A DNA stretch of 64,000 bases from Adiantum capillus-veneris (Eukaryota; Streptophyta; Polypodiopsida; Polypodiales; Pteridaceae). The notes beneath the pieces are model-generated. The model was not told the DNA's origin. It worked only from the letters and a program-made list of their open reading frames with translations, and searched no databases. Below, in pieces: positions 46,215-56,690 of the stretch. The DNA is taken from positions 50,108,598 to 50,172,597 of the forward strand of contig CM043962.1 in assembly GCA_014529385.2 (NCBI GenBank), in the 5' to 3' direction. Position 1 is the first letter of the stretch. Every line of letters starts with the position of its first letter. A program made the position numbers and the translations under genes.

Positions 46215-47662
46215 TGGCATAGACAATACTTTTGCAAGAGAGAGAGTTTAGAGAACATGACAACAGTTGAGGACCGGATTTATGTGGAGCCGGTCCCCCC
46301 TCCAATAGGCATTTGTATTATGATTTCTCCCATAAAGAGAGACTTGTTACAATACAGTCTTTGTGTTCCTTGTGACCTAGGTGATGCCATGAATATGGAA
46401 GGCTTCATGCATCACAAACATAACATAAACTTGAAGAAAGCTTTAACTATCCCAAGCCTCAGTCCCAAGACCTCAAACACCTTCGAAGGTGGAGAGAGCT
46501 AGCAGGGAATGAGGGTAGGGAAGAGGTCGAAGAAGAAACATTTCGTAGGAGAAAGAATTAGTTCCTCACTTATCATACTCTTGTTGCTAGCATACATAAT
46601 AGCATAGTAATGAAGAAGAAGGAGATGGCAAGCTTAAGCATTGAAGCATGGCTCTTGGTTGGATTTGCACTCCATAGCCAAGAGTGTTGGTGTAGGCTCT
46701 CAACCTCTACTTGCTTGGAGAAGGAGAGGGAGCTCTTGCACTTTGCATAGTACACAATGAGAGTGTTTGTGAGTGTGTGTGTGGGTGAGTATACCCCCTA
46801 AGCACCCCCCTAGCTTGCTTGGGTCGACCCCCCCTTGTAGCTCATGCTTGAAGCTCATTGGACCCCTCCAGGCCTAGCCAATCACAAGCAGGAGCCATTA
46901 CAAGCAACATGGGTAGCCTTGGGACAAGTGCCCCCCTTTCCCCTTTGAGAGAGAGGACTTGATAAATGCAAAATCAATTAATTAAATATCCTAAATTATC
47001 ATTGGACCCCTTGGGTGGCCAACCAATAGGCTTCAGGCACACCATGAGGGCAACATGGGGAGGAACTTGACAAGTGTCCTTGCTACCTCTTCAAGCTGGG
47101 GCTTCCCTTGTGTGTGTGAGTGTGTGTTCTCTCTCTCTAATCCCTAGGAAAAGGGCTCGCCCCCCCTCTTGTAGGGATGCTTTTGACTTTAGGAGCTCAA
47201 GCACCTTAGTCATCAAGCATGACAAAGCACTTGAAGTAGGGGGTGTTCCCACAAGCATCTCAGGCAAGCTTCTCAAGGCACCTCAAGCACCTTAATCATG
47301 CACCAAGTCAAGCACCTCAAGCATGGAGCCAGTCAAGCACCTCAAGCACGACAAGCACCTTGAGCTTGGGCCGGGTTCCCACCTCAAGCTCAGCCCTAGC
47401 TTACCTAAGGTCAAAGGACTTTTACACACATTATTCGAGGTCTTCAATGAAGCTAACCCTAAGGTCTTATGCTCCATTGCTTAGCCTTGCTCTTGATAGA
47501 CCATCTCCCATTTGGGCCCCTTTACTATTGGCCCCGTGTTGAGATAGATCTATAAGCACATATCTATATCTTAACACTTGTTCCCGTTTATTCTCCCACA
47601 TTAAGTGATCAATTTAATATGAGAAAATCATTTGGGTTGGTTAGATATTAGATTTTATGACA
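46215..47662 (+). repeat. Dispersed 1.4-kb repeat, copy 2
   Basis: This is the homologue of 30,990-32,405. It adds a minisatellite at about 47,190-47,380 built from CAAGCACCTCAAGCA units, and a small hairpin GTGTTGAGATAGAT...ATCTATATCTTAACAC at about 47,533-47,576. It is diverged from copy 1 by many substitutions and indels, so the two insertions are old. Confidence 0.75.
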
Positions 47663-48055
47663 CCATTAGTGGATTTTATTTTAACCATTAGAAGGGGATT
47701 TGACATTCTTAGCCACTTTTTCGAGCACGATTCTTAAATAAATGGTAGATAGTTTAGTCTTGAAGGCAAATCGTTTGATGCCTTCTTGTATTCAGCTATG
47801 ATGAGGCCATATATTTGGAAGGTGGATTTGAGCAAGGAATTTGGGACGTTTAATATGTTTAGGCAAGGGATCCATCTACCTGATGCATGTTGTAACCTCT
47901 CGAGTAATGAAGGTGACAAAGTTTTATGAAAGGTATTGAAAGATTTAAAAAATAGGTGATGAACTATCCTTACCTATGTCTAGTTTTTCCAGTAAAAAAA
48001 AAAAGTAAAAAAAACAAGCCGACACTAACGCACAGATGGCGGCACTGCCTGCTAT

Positions 48056-48112
<57 letters not shown>

Positions 48113-49076
48113 TTTGGTAGTGCAGATGAGAGAGAGATAGAGAGAAAGATACACTATTTTTATTAGTAAGCCAAAAAAAAACCTAAAAAGCCTAAAAAAA
48201 TGTGTACACAACTTGATAGGCACCATGCCTATATCATTACCTGCAAGCAGGTAGTGCCAACAACCCTTGCATTGTTGTATTAGTGTTTCATGTACTGCTA
48301 GTATTGAGCACATTAATCTAAATTATCATGTGGTTTGAAGACTTGAGTCCTTGATAATTGCCACGTACAAGGATAATACATGTTCCACTAGTATTTTTAA
48401 GGAATATGTGATAGCGCGACTGGATACTTCTAAATCAATCCTAATCTTGACAAAGTCACTTCTAACCTCTTGATGTTGCAGGAAAAATGCTCTCAAGAGG
48501 ATGCACACTAGCATTTTGAACTATTGTATGTACACTGGATTTGTTGAAAAGAATTTGGCTTCATATTTTTAAAATGTGATGTTTATATTATATGATTGAA
48601 ATAATAATTTGTCAAAATTTGGGATTCAAAAGCCTTATTCTTTTCTTCTCCTATAAATGTTTCTACCATGGACTTCACTTAATTATTTATGGCTAGGAGG
48701 ATTGAAAAAGTGTTGTAGTTTTGGTAGGTAATGCGTAATCAATTACAGATTTAGGTTTATTAATATCCTAGCATGACACCCTCAAGTTTTTCATACTTTG
48801 GATGTGATTGTATACTTTTAGCAAGGGGTTTTCATATTTTTTTGAAGGTTTGTTGATAGCTCTTATGGTTAGACTCTAGACTCCTATTAATGTGGAGTGT
48901 TGTGGTTTGGAACTGTTCCTACAATTTTTGTAAGCAAGTGAATTAAGGGGTATCTCATGAGATCCCATCCAAAAAGCGGAAAGTGCAATGACATGGAGAG
49001 AGAGAGAGAGAGAGGGACAGAGGGCGCGTTTCAGTAGGTGTTGAGAGAGAGAGAGAGAGCTGCGATATTTTCTTTT
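47663..49076. other. Intergenic with (GA)n tracts
   Basis: No gene is supported. GA microsatellites lie at 48,057-48,107, 48,996-49,014 and 49,043-49,059. A-rich runs are at 47,994-48,016. Confidence 0.6.
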
Positions 49077-49085
49077 GGAGGTGAG

Positions 49086-49475
49086 CCTCATGACTAAAGA
49101 ACACGGGGTCTTTAATGAAGACCCCGTTATGGGATTGACGGCGGGTGTGGCACGCACGAATCTCGAGGGAGATGGACGTCCAACAAAAAACACAGGTCAA
49201 CACCCGCCCGATGGTTCGAACCCGGCACCTTGGCCATGGCAACTTGGTGAGCTAACCACGCATGCACGTGCATTTCGGTGTCAACAAGGCGAGAAATAAA
49301 CTATATAAGCTAAACTTGTACGGGGAAAAGTAAACACGGACAGAAAAAGTAAACTCGGACACGTCCGTTTAAAATCGGACGGCCGAGCTTGCCTTTGCTT
49401 TTGTGCGCATAGCTGCTCGCCATGGATCCCATGACGGGGTCTTCATTTAAGACCCCGTGTTACTTAGTCCTGAGG
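49086..49475. mobile_element. Foldback TIR element 1 with a tRNA-like interior, 390 bp
   Basis: Terminal inverted repeats of about 50 bp start CCTCATGACTAAAGAACACG on the left and CCTCAGGACTAAGTAACACG on the right (reverse complement). Each arm contains a further palindrome ACGGGGTCTT...AAGACCCCGT. The flanks are GGAGGTGAG (49,077-49,085) and GGAGGCGAG (49,476-49,484), a 9-bp target duplication with one difference, typical of Mutator-like elements. No transposase is present. Inside, on the minus strand, a tRNA-like A box and B box lie at tRNA spacing. The element at 61,295-61,700 has related termini. Confidence 0.82.
49202..49258 (-). ncRNA. tRNA-related sequence with A and B boxes (inside TIR element 1)
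   Basis: The minus strand reads GTGGTTAGCTCACC (A-box-like), then CCGGGTTCGAACC (B-box-like, 49,213-49,225), in the order and spacing of a tRNA gene, but without a full cloverleaf. It may be a tRNA-derived SINE head or an internal Pol III promoter. Confidence 0.5.
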
Positions 49476-49484
49476 GGAGGCGAG

Positions 49485-50180
49485 GAGAGTTGTGTCTGTC
49501 GTGGGGTGGAGCCAGGGACAGACGGAGTGCAGTCGATGACATCTGCATGCGTCGAATTACAGAGGGAGCTAGGGGGAAGCGGAGTTGAGGACGAAACCAG
49601 GGGGCAAGGAGATGTTGGTTGCCAACGCAGGGACAACATCTCTCTCTATCTCTCTCTCTCTGTGCACGTGCCTTCCTCCCTTTTCCATCTCAAGCGCAGA
49701 TTTGCTTTTGTTGCAGCATCCCAGGATAGGTCACATTGGCGTGCTTTGTGAGTTAGGGAGGTTTTTCTTGCAGGTGATGGTTGCTTGCCTCTGTGCCCCA
49801 ACTGCATTGACGCCTCTCTACACCCAAGCTTCGAGGGGGTTCTCAAGCGATGAGGAGCAATTTTCCTAGGCTGGGGTGCTTGTGTCTTCAATGGAAAGAG
49901 CTTGGAGGGGTTTGCTAGGAGGCATAGAGCCGAGGGAGTTCAAGATCAGAGGCGATCGACAACTGTGAGCGCAAGAACAGAGGCAAAGCGTTGGACTTTA
50001 GTTCTCCTAAAGTTAACAAGATGAAATCTTGCGGGTGAATTAGTTAATAAACTCACAATAGACCCAGGTAGTATGAGACAAATAGGTCAGTGAAGCTCAC
50101 TAACTTTGTCCTTATTTGGCACAAAAGACACTATTCAAACCTTATTTAACGTTATCCTGTGTCCTATTTTTTGGATCAAG
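49485..50180. other. Intergenic, no supported gene
   Basis: GC is higher than the surroundings. Overlapping frames at 49,422-49,751 and 49,585-49,869 have no motif and run through a short CT tract (49,639-49,662). Confidence 0.4.
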
Positions 50181-50219
50181 AAGCCTTGCAATATAATCAT
50201 GAAGCTTGGCGTTCTTTTT

Positions 50220-50425
50220 CAGTGCTCGAAAAACACTTTTTTCGAAAAACTTGGCAAACCTACATCTGTGAAACAACAGAGGTAAATCGACAAAATTTGA
50301 AGGTTTTTACACCACTAATTTTTTCAAAATTTTGTAGGTTTTCTCACCTTTACATATAAAATTTAGAGGTAAATTTCAAAATTTGTAGGTGGGATTGCAT
50401 AAACCTAGGTTTTTTTCGAGCACTG
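50220..50425. mobile_element. Small CAGTG-ended TIR element (hAT-like MITE), 206 bp
   Basis: It begins CAGTGCTCGAAAAAC and ends GTTTTTTTCGAGCACTG, an inverted repeat of about 15 bp. CAGTG ends are usual for hAT MITEs. The left flank TTCTTTTT is close to ATCTTTTT a few bases past the right end, so an 8-bp duplication is likely but not exact. A 39-bp host segment just left of it (50,181-50,219) is repeated at 50,463-50,501. Confidence 0.65.
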
Positions 50426-50501
50426 TGAATCTTTTTGTGTAATTTTTCTATGTTTTAAGAAGAAGCCTTGCAATATAATCATGAAGCTTGGCGTTCTTTT
50501 T

Positions 50502-53500
50502 GTGTAATTTTTCTATGTTTTGGGAAGGTGCAAACCTAGCCAATAAAAAGATTTAAAACCACTTTTGACCAATGTAGTTTTTAGAGCTCATTGTGACAAA
50601 TAGCCCATGTCAAGTCATTTTGAAGTTTTCAAAGTTTGAGAGCTTGTCACATCTTGAGCTCTCTTTTCATTGCTATAATGTAGTAGCCAATTAAGAATGC
50701 TTGATTATGTGTGTGCTAATCAATACCACGGTGCAATTTGAAGTCTCTCTTTGATAATTAGGTCTGCTTTACATTAGGAGAATAGTAGAAAGTGACATTG
50801 CGAGTTTCATTTTGTTCACACACATTTGCTCCTCTTTTATTCAAGAAGACTCTAAGTTTCTCTTCTTCTGTGCATAGAGCTGAGTTGCATTGGACACAAA
50901 AATGGTAGGTTGCATTGCATAAAAGGAACGAGCATTGCATAGAATTCCAAGTGGAGTAGGCAAGAGAGTGGGAGTGATTAAGCTCGCAAAATATTGCATG
51001 GTGATGTAGTGGATGGCATGGATATATATTGTGCTCTAGGTTAGGGTTAACTTCTTTGTTCATTAGATTGACAATCTAGTGGGTTTTTGTGAACATTATG
51101 TTGTGATGGTCACATATTTAGCTACATATTTTGTTGTAAAATTAATGCCCCCTTGTGATTCTAGCAGTAGCAACCCAATTATAGCACAAACATTAGCATG
51201 CATAGCTCACACCAGTTGAGCTTTGATACATATATGAAATTTTAGCTGCATAGATTTTGCAACGATTGGTTGGAGATGGCTGTTAAGACGGTGAGAGCCA
51301 TGGCATGCTTGATTATTGCAACCATAGAGATCTTAATGGAGGTGGATAAATCTAAATTAGGGACTACAAAGACAAAGGAGGTAATAAAGGACAAGGGCCA
51401 TGGTGTGCTTGATTGTAATATGCATGGGACCTTGAAGAGGTAGGAGGATATAGAGATAGGGTAAATAGGCCTAAAAGGTGGCGCCATGGCAAGCATGTTT
51501 GCAATAGTCATGGAGACCTTGATGGGGGTGGTTAATTAGGTGTAGAAACATGAAATTCTAAAGGGTTACAACCACATGACCCATACTACCACCTCCTAAA
51601 AGCACCCTAGATATCAATACAATATTGAAAAGCCTAAAATAATGTTTGTAAAGAATAATTATTACCTTAGTATAATTATTATCTTCCTAAGTGGAGAGAA
51701 TAAGGTTTAGGGTATGCTTCATTCTGGCGATTATGGGCGTTTGTTTGCTTGTAGGTCACCGGCTAGAATTTTTAAGCAAATGTCTAAAGTTTATTGGTGC
51801 TTGATCCATCATATATGAAACTGGGAAGAACCTCACAAGAATTTGTCCTCTTGATAAGGCTATCTTTGCAAACATAGTCCATCAAAGACATCAATATCTA
51901 TTATCCATGACTATTATTATCAAATAGTAAACAATCCAAGTAGTAGAAGAGGTTGTCAAAGATTTGCTTTACTTTGATGGAGGAGCCAAGACTTGGCCTT
52001 GCATTTGTAGTCTCACCTCCAATTGCCTCCACAACTTGTTGGTAGTGGAGTGGGTAGAGGCAGTTCCAAAGGATCTTCCATTGTTTTTTTGTGCATCTCA
52101 TGTGGTAGTGATGGAGAATGGGCCGGTGCTTTTTTACTTCGTTAGTGTAGTGGGCAATTCTCAATCACTGGCCTGCCATTAGCCCACGTGGCTCCATCGC
52201 TAAAAAGCTCTTAAAAAAACTACACCGTCAAAACCCCAGCGCTAAAAAAAAGCTACGCTGTCTAAAGCTACGTCGTATAAAGCTCCCTCTGTTCAGAATG
52301 TGATCTGTTTTCAGTGGATGCGAAGCGAGGGCCTCTCTCTAGATGTAAATCACCTTTGGTACATCTGACACAATGAGCTACCATTGACCACTTGCACAGG
52401 CATGCTAACGCTGAGGCGGGTTCTGTTTATGTATTTGTTGTTGCAATTGTAGAGCAAGAAGATGGTATTACTGGAAACATACCTTTCAGTCCACCGTTCC
52501 TAGTGATGTGCCATTTTCTTGGCTTTCTCATTGTTTATAATTTTTGGTCAATACATTTGGCTTTGATTTTAAGCAAGCATATCCTTTTGTAGGTGGGCAA
52601 CAGTTAACTTCTTGGGCTCAAATGTTGTCAATGCTTAGTTTACTTCTTCATATTACTGCCACCTTTTTTAATCTGATCATTCTTTTAGAGATCCTCATTA
52701 ATCTTCTAATCTAAGTAGAAGATGATTTTTTGGCGAGTCCTTTTTCAGAATTGAGCAAGAAGATTCCAAAGATTCCCTTTGTTTGATAGGGATTGCCATT
52801 CGCTTTGCAGCGCATAGATGAACACATTGTAGATGACTCTTCACGCTAAGCATTTTCTCTCTCATGTATTCAACCGAAAAAAAGACTTCTAGCTTGAGTG
52901 AAAGATACCCGTACAATCATGTCAAAATATTTTCAAGGTTTGCATTTATTTAAACAACATAAGTAGAATGATGGTCTTGATTGAAACCAACCATTACAAT
53001 AATGCCAAAAGGCTTTAAGGTCCTTACTTAAATAACATTAGCGTAATGTGATGAAATTTAGTTTTTTTGTTGTACTCGCTAGTGTCGTTGTCGTTGTCAT
53101 TGCGATTGCTAGCTCTGCCAGCCTATCCCTGTGAAGCAAAGTATGAGCTCCACAGTTGTGTCCAAGCCTTCACATGCCTATGGAAGGTTTCACACTCACT
53201 TGCACTACAATATCTAAGATCTCCCTAGTTCTCAACTGCATTGTGAACAAGAGTAGCACATTGATCGACATTCGCTTTGATCGAATTTTAACATATTTTA
53301 GCTCGCACACGGTGTTGAATAGGGATTTTGTGGTTCCATAGGTAAAGCTTTTGGTGTTTTTGTGTGCACTTTGTGATTCACAAAAACTAAGCATTATATA
53401 CAAAGTATTGAGAATACACTTAGCATGAGAATTGGTGATAGGGTTGATGCATGGGACAAGTCGACATGTGGAGTATTGTCGATAGGATCGACATGTGGGG

Positions 53501-55250
53501 CACGTTGACCACGGCTAGAAGTATGTCTAGTAGCTTGTCCGCACTCATTGCATTGTCCACGATTCCCTCTCAAACTAGTCAATGTATAGAAGCAAGGAGA
53601 AGGGAAGAAAAACTCAAGAGAATTTGCTAGTGAAGAAGTGTGAAGAAAAATTGTGAATGAATGAAACATGTTTTAAAAAAATTAAAGTCACTTCATTAAT
53701 TAATGCCATTTGCACTGTTACTTTTGGATGTGGCATAATATTATATACTGCATTTTGAATAAAATATCTCATTAAACAAGATATCACTTTCAAAATTAAA
53801 CACCATTGATTAAGTTAAATATAAATCATTTTGAACGAAGTGACAATTAAACCACTTACATGCACTAAACGAACATTTCATAAAATTGATAGCAATCATT
53901 TACAAAATTCAAGTCGTTGAAAAAACAATTGGATCATTTAACTCCACATGAAAAATAAAATGAGTTCATAAGAAGTACAAAATATACATCACAGTTCAGG
54001 TGAAAGCAATGCTATTTGTGCATGTGCAAGTGGAGGCCCCATGGGCAGCGAGGAAAAGGGTGGCCTTTGGAGTGGTGGGCCGTATGATGGACAACCAAGA
54101 ACTTTAGATGTATGTGTACCCAGGGGTGGACAAAATTACAAGATAGGGAGATGAGGGTGTGGTGGTTGCGACATGGGTGGTTGTGTCTCCATGGATCGTG
54201 ACACAACATAGAAATGCAAAGTTGACCAACACTCACTCGAAAGCCACTACTGTGATGATAACACACGTTCTCAAAACACATTGCGGTCTTGCTTGCTGTT
54301 GATGTAATGTCATAGGAGAATTTCACACCATCACCAAGCCACCCCAATCGAAACGAAAATCAAGGATTACATTTCCAAGCCTCCTGAATGTCCTTAAAAG
54401 CCACCTAAAAAAGGACACATGCATCATTGGGACAACCATAATTTGTAGCTTGAATCGCTTCAAGACTTACTAAGCAAAGAACGCGCTCTTCTCTACACTA
54501 GGCCCCAAAATGGTGGTCCACACTGGTTGAGAGTCCATGGTGCCTCTCAAAATGGCTCCCGAATGATGCCAATATCAGCATCAAAACCATCATCGTTAGC
54601 TGCAATGTATTCGATGCAAAAACCATAAAAAGGCACCAGTGTGAGCTTGCAAAAATTGCGTAAAAACATGGCTAGCATCAAAGTCTCAAGCTGCAATATG
54701 TTTAAGGTTACAGCGGAAACAAAATGTAACTATCGCTAGATATATAGAGAAATGATTTAGGGCTTATTGACTTGATGAAATTGTCAATAATGGCATATTT
54801 GCAAAAAAAAATAAAATCAAAGGAAAATGGTTAAAAAATGGAAAAAGTGGCAATTGCGAGCCTACTAAGTGATGATTGAGAGATGGTCTACTCGACGGGC
54901 CACCACAATTGCACCATTGGGCAAGAGAAACTCTATAGCTAGGGTGAAGACAGTCTCCACGAGCTCTGCAAAGAATACACACTCTCCACAAGCTCTACAA
55001 AGAATACATTCCAAAGGAGATGTTGTTGATAACCAGCGTTCAATTTGTCTTGTGTCAGTCCATCCACACGTCACACCCCTCCGAGCTGCCTTTCAAGGTC
55101 TATTTGGTTGGTGTGAAATAGGGAGCCTAAAAAACGACGGATCACTCACAAGCTTTTGGAATGCAAAACATGATGCAATGAATGCCCATAATACTAGTTT
55201 TAAATAATAGAAACTAATGATCCAAAAACGTGGGTAGGGAACTGTCCACT
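50502..55250. other. Intergenic, no supported gene
   Basis: About 4.7 kb without a recognisable gene or repeat boundary. Short frames occur on both strands with no motif. A local repeat of GTCGACATGTGG-like phrases is at 53,455-53,510. Near 54,955-55,015 CTCCACRAGCTCTRCAAAGA is duplicated. Confidence 0.45.
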
Positions 55251-55261
55251 TAGCGTCCTCG

Positions 55262-55390
55262 ATAGTGACACCACCATGTGGCAGTCCATGTGGATTTCCA
55301 CATGGATTGCGTGCGACCTGTAGTCCACATGGGATCCATCTGGACTGCCATGGATTTCCCTTTCCATGTTGGTAACCAAGGCCACATGGG
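55262..55390. repeat. Cluster of CCACATGG/CCATGTGG palindromes
   Basis: At least six copies of CCACATGG or its complement. At 55,288-55,309 TCCATGTGGA and TCCACATGGA form a perfect hairpin with a 2-base loop. A minus-strand frame here is rich in His/Gly but shows no known family. Confidence 0.7.
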
Positions 55391-55489
55391 ATCCTTGTGT
55401 GGGTACCCTCGGGTTGAGACACCCACACGGGGGGGTGAATTTCCTCTCGCCCTTGTGGTAGGGGGATTTCATGCCCTATGTGGACGCCC

Positions 55490-55492
<3 letters not shown>

Positions 55493-55530
<38 letters not shown>
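55493..55530. repeat. (GA)n microsatellite
   Basis: A GA tract with a second short one at 55,543-55,552. Confidence 0.95.
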
Positions 55531-55534
<4 letters not shown>

Positions 55535-55552
55535 GGGGGTTAGAGAGAGAGG

Positions 55553-56690
55553 GAGGCTTCCCCTCTTAGCCTTCACAATAATCACCAACTTTGTTTATTG
55601 ATACTGGCTTTGTACTCTTTTGAGGTTGGTTCCATTCCTCCATTTGTCGGTTTGGGGTTTCATTTTGGTTTTTAATTCCCATTTTCTCAAGAAATCTTCC
55701 AACATCTTTTCACATATGTGGCCTGGCTTGTAGCAGTTTGGCCATTGTTAGCGTACATTTTAGTGGTGTTGAAATGAGCTCTTGCAATCCTTGAGAATTC
55801 ATGACTTGCCTAAGTGTTCCTTCTTAAGATGGTAGAATCATGACATCAGGTTGTCCTTCATAATGTTCCATATAAGAAGGTAAATTACTAAAGATTTCCT
55901 CCCTACTATCTTTTGATTTCTTTGTACATGGTCTCCATACATGGATTGTATGTCAACATTTACCATTGATTTGTCAAAGTTGACTTCAACAATTAATGTT
56001 GACCCCATTCTTGATCCTTGTCCCTAGCCTTCCTAACTAAATCCCATAGTTCTTCAGACCAACTGTCTTTGACATCTGGCACATTTAGGTGGTATCTTGT
56101 AAGCCAAATCATCCATTGTGTTTTTTGCCACTTGATTTGTCAAGTCCTTTTGACATGCATCTACATGTTCACCCCCTTGAAGATGTTTCAGCTCTTTTTT
56201 CTTGTCTCATTCATTGGTTGTTTCTTGTCGATTTTCACTTGTTGCTAAAATTTCATGACCCAGTTCTCATTCATTTTCTTCTTTTCCTTCATTAGGGTCC
56301 TTATGGTCTACATATGGTTGAGGTATTATCCTATCTTGGACATGCATAGTAGGTGGAGGCTCCGTGAGGGCTTGAGTTGTCTCAATCAACTTTTTTCACA
56401 TCTCCAACCAAAGCTTTTTGTTATCATACTTATGTGGTAGTGATGTGTGTGAACACACTTAGGACTGTCATGGCATTTTTTTCCTCACTAGGAGGTTTTC
56501 TCCCCCATGCATTGTATATTCACCAAGTCAACACCTGATGATGGTCCCATTGTGAACATTTTCAAAACAAAGCACTTCTCCCCCTTTTACTTTGTCCCAA
56601 ATATGTTTCACCCCTTCTCCCTTTCTTTACCTTCCTCCAGAGACAAAGCACTTCTCCTCTTCTTTACCTTGCACCATAAATATGTACCTT
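55553..56690. other. Gypsy-flanking region, no supported gene
   Basis: Pyrimidine-rich DNA. A duplicated phrase (CCTTCTCC...CTTTACCTT) lies at 56,580-56,670. It may be decayed gag of the gypsy element that follows, but no CCHC motif was found. Confidence 0.35.

Noticed and set aside
55093-55493. 132-aa minus-strand frame rich in His and Gly
   Set aside because: It comes from the CCACATGG palindrome cluster and shows no protein family features.
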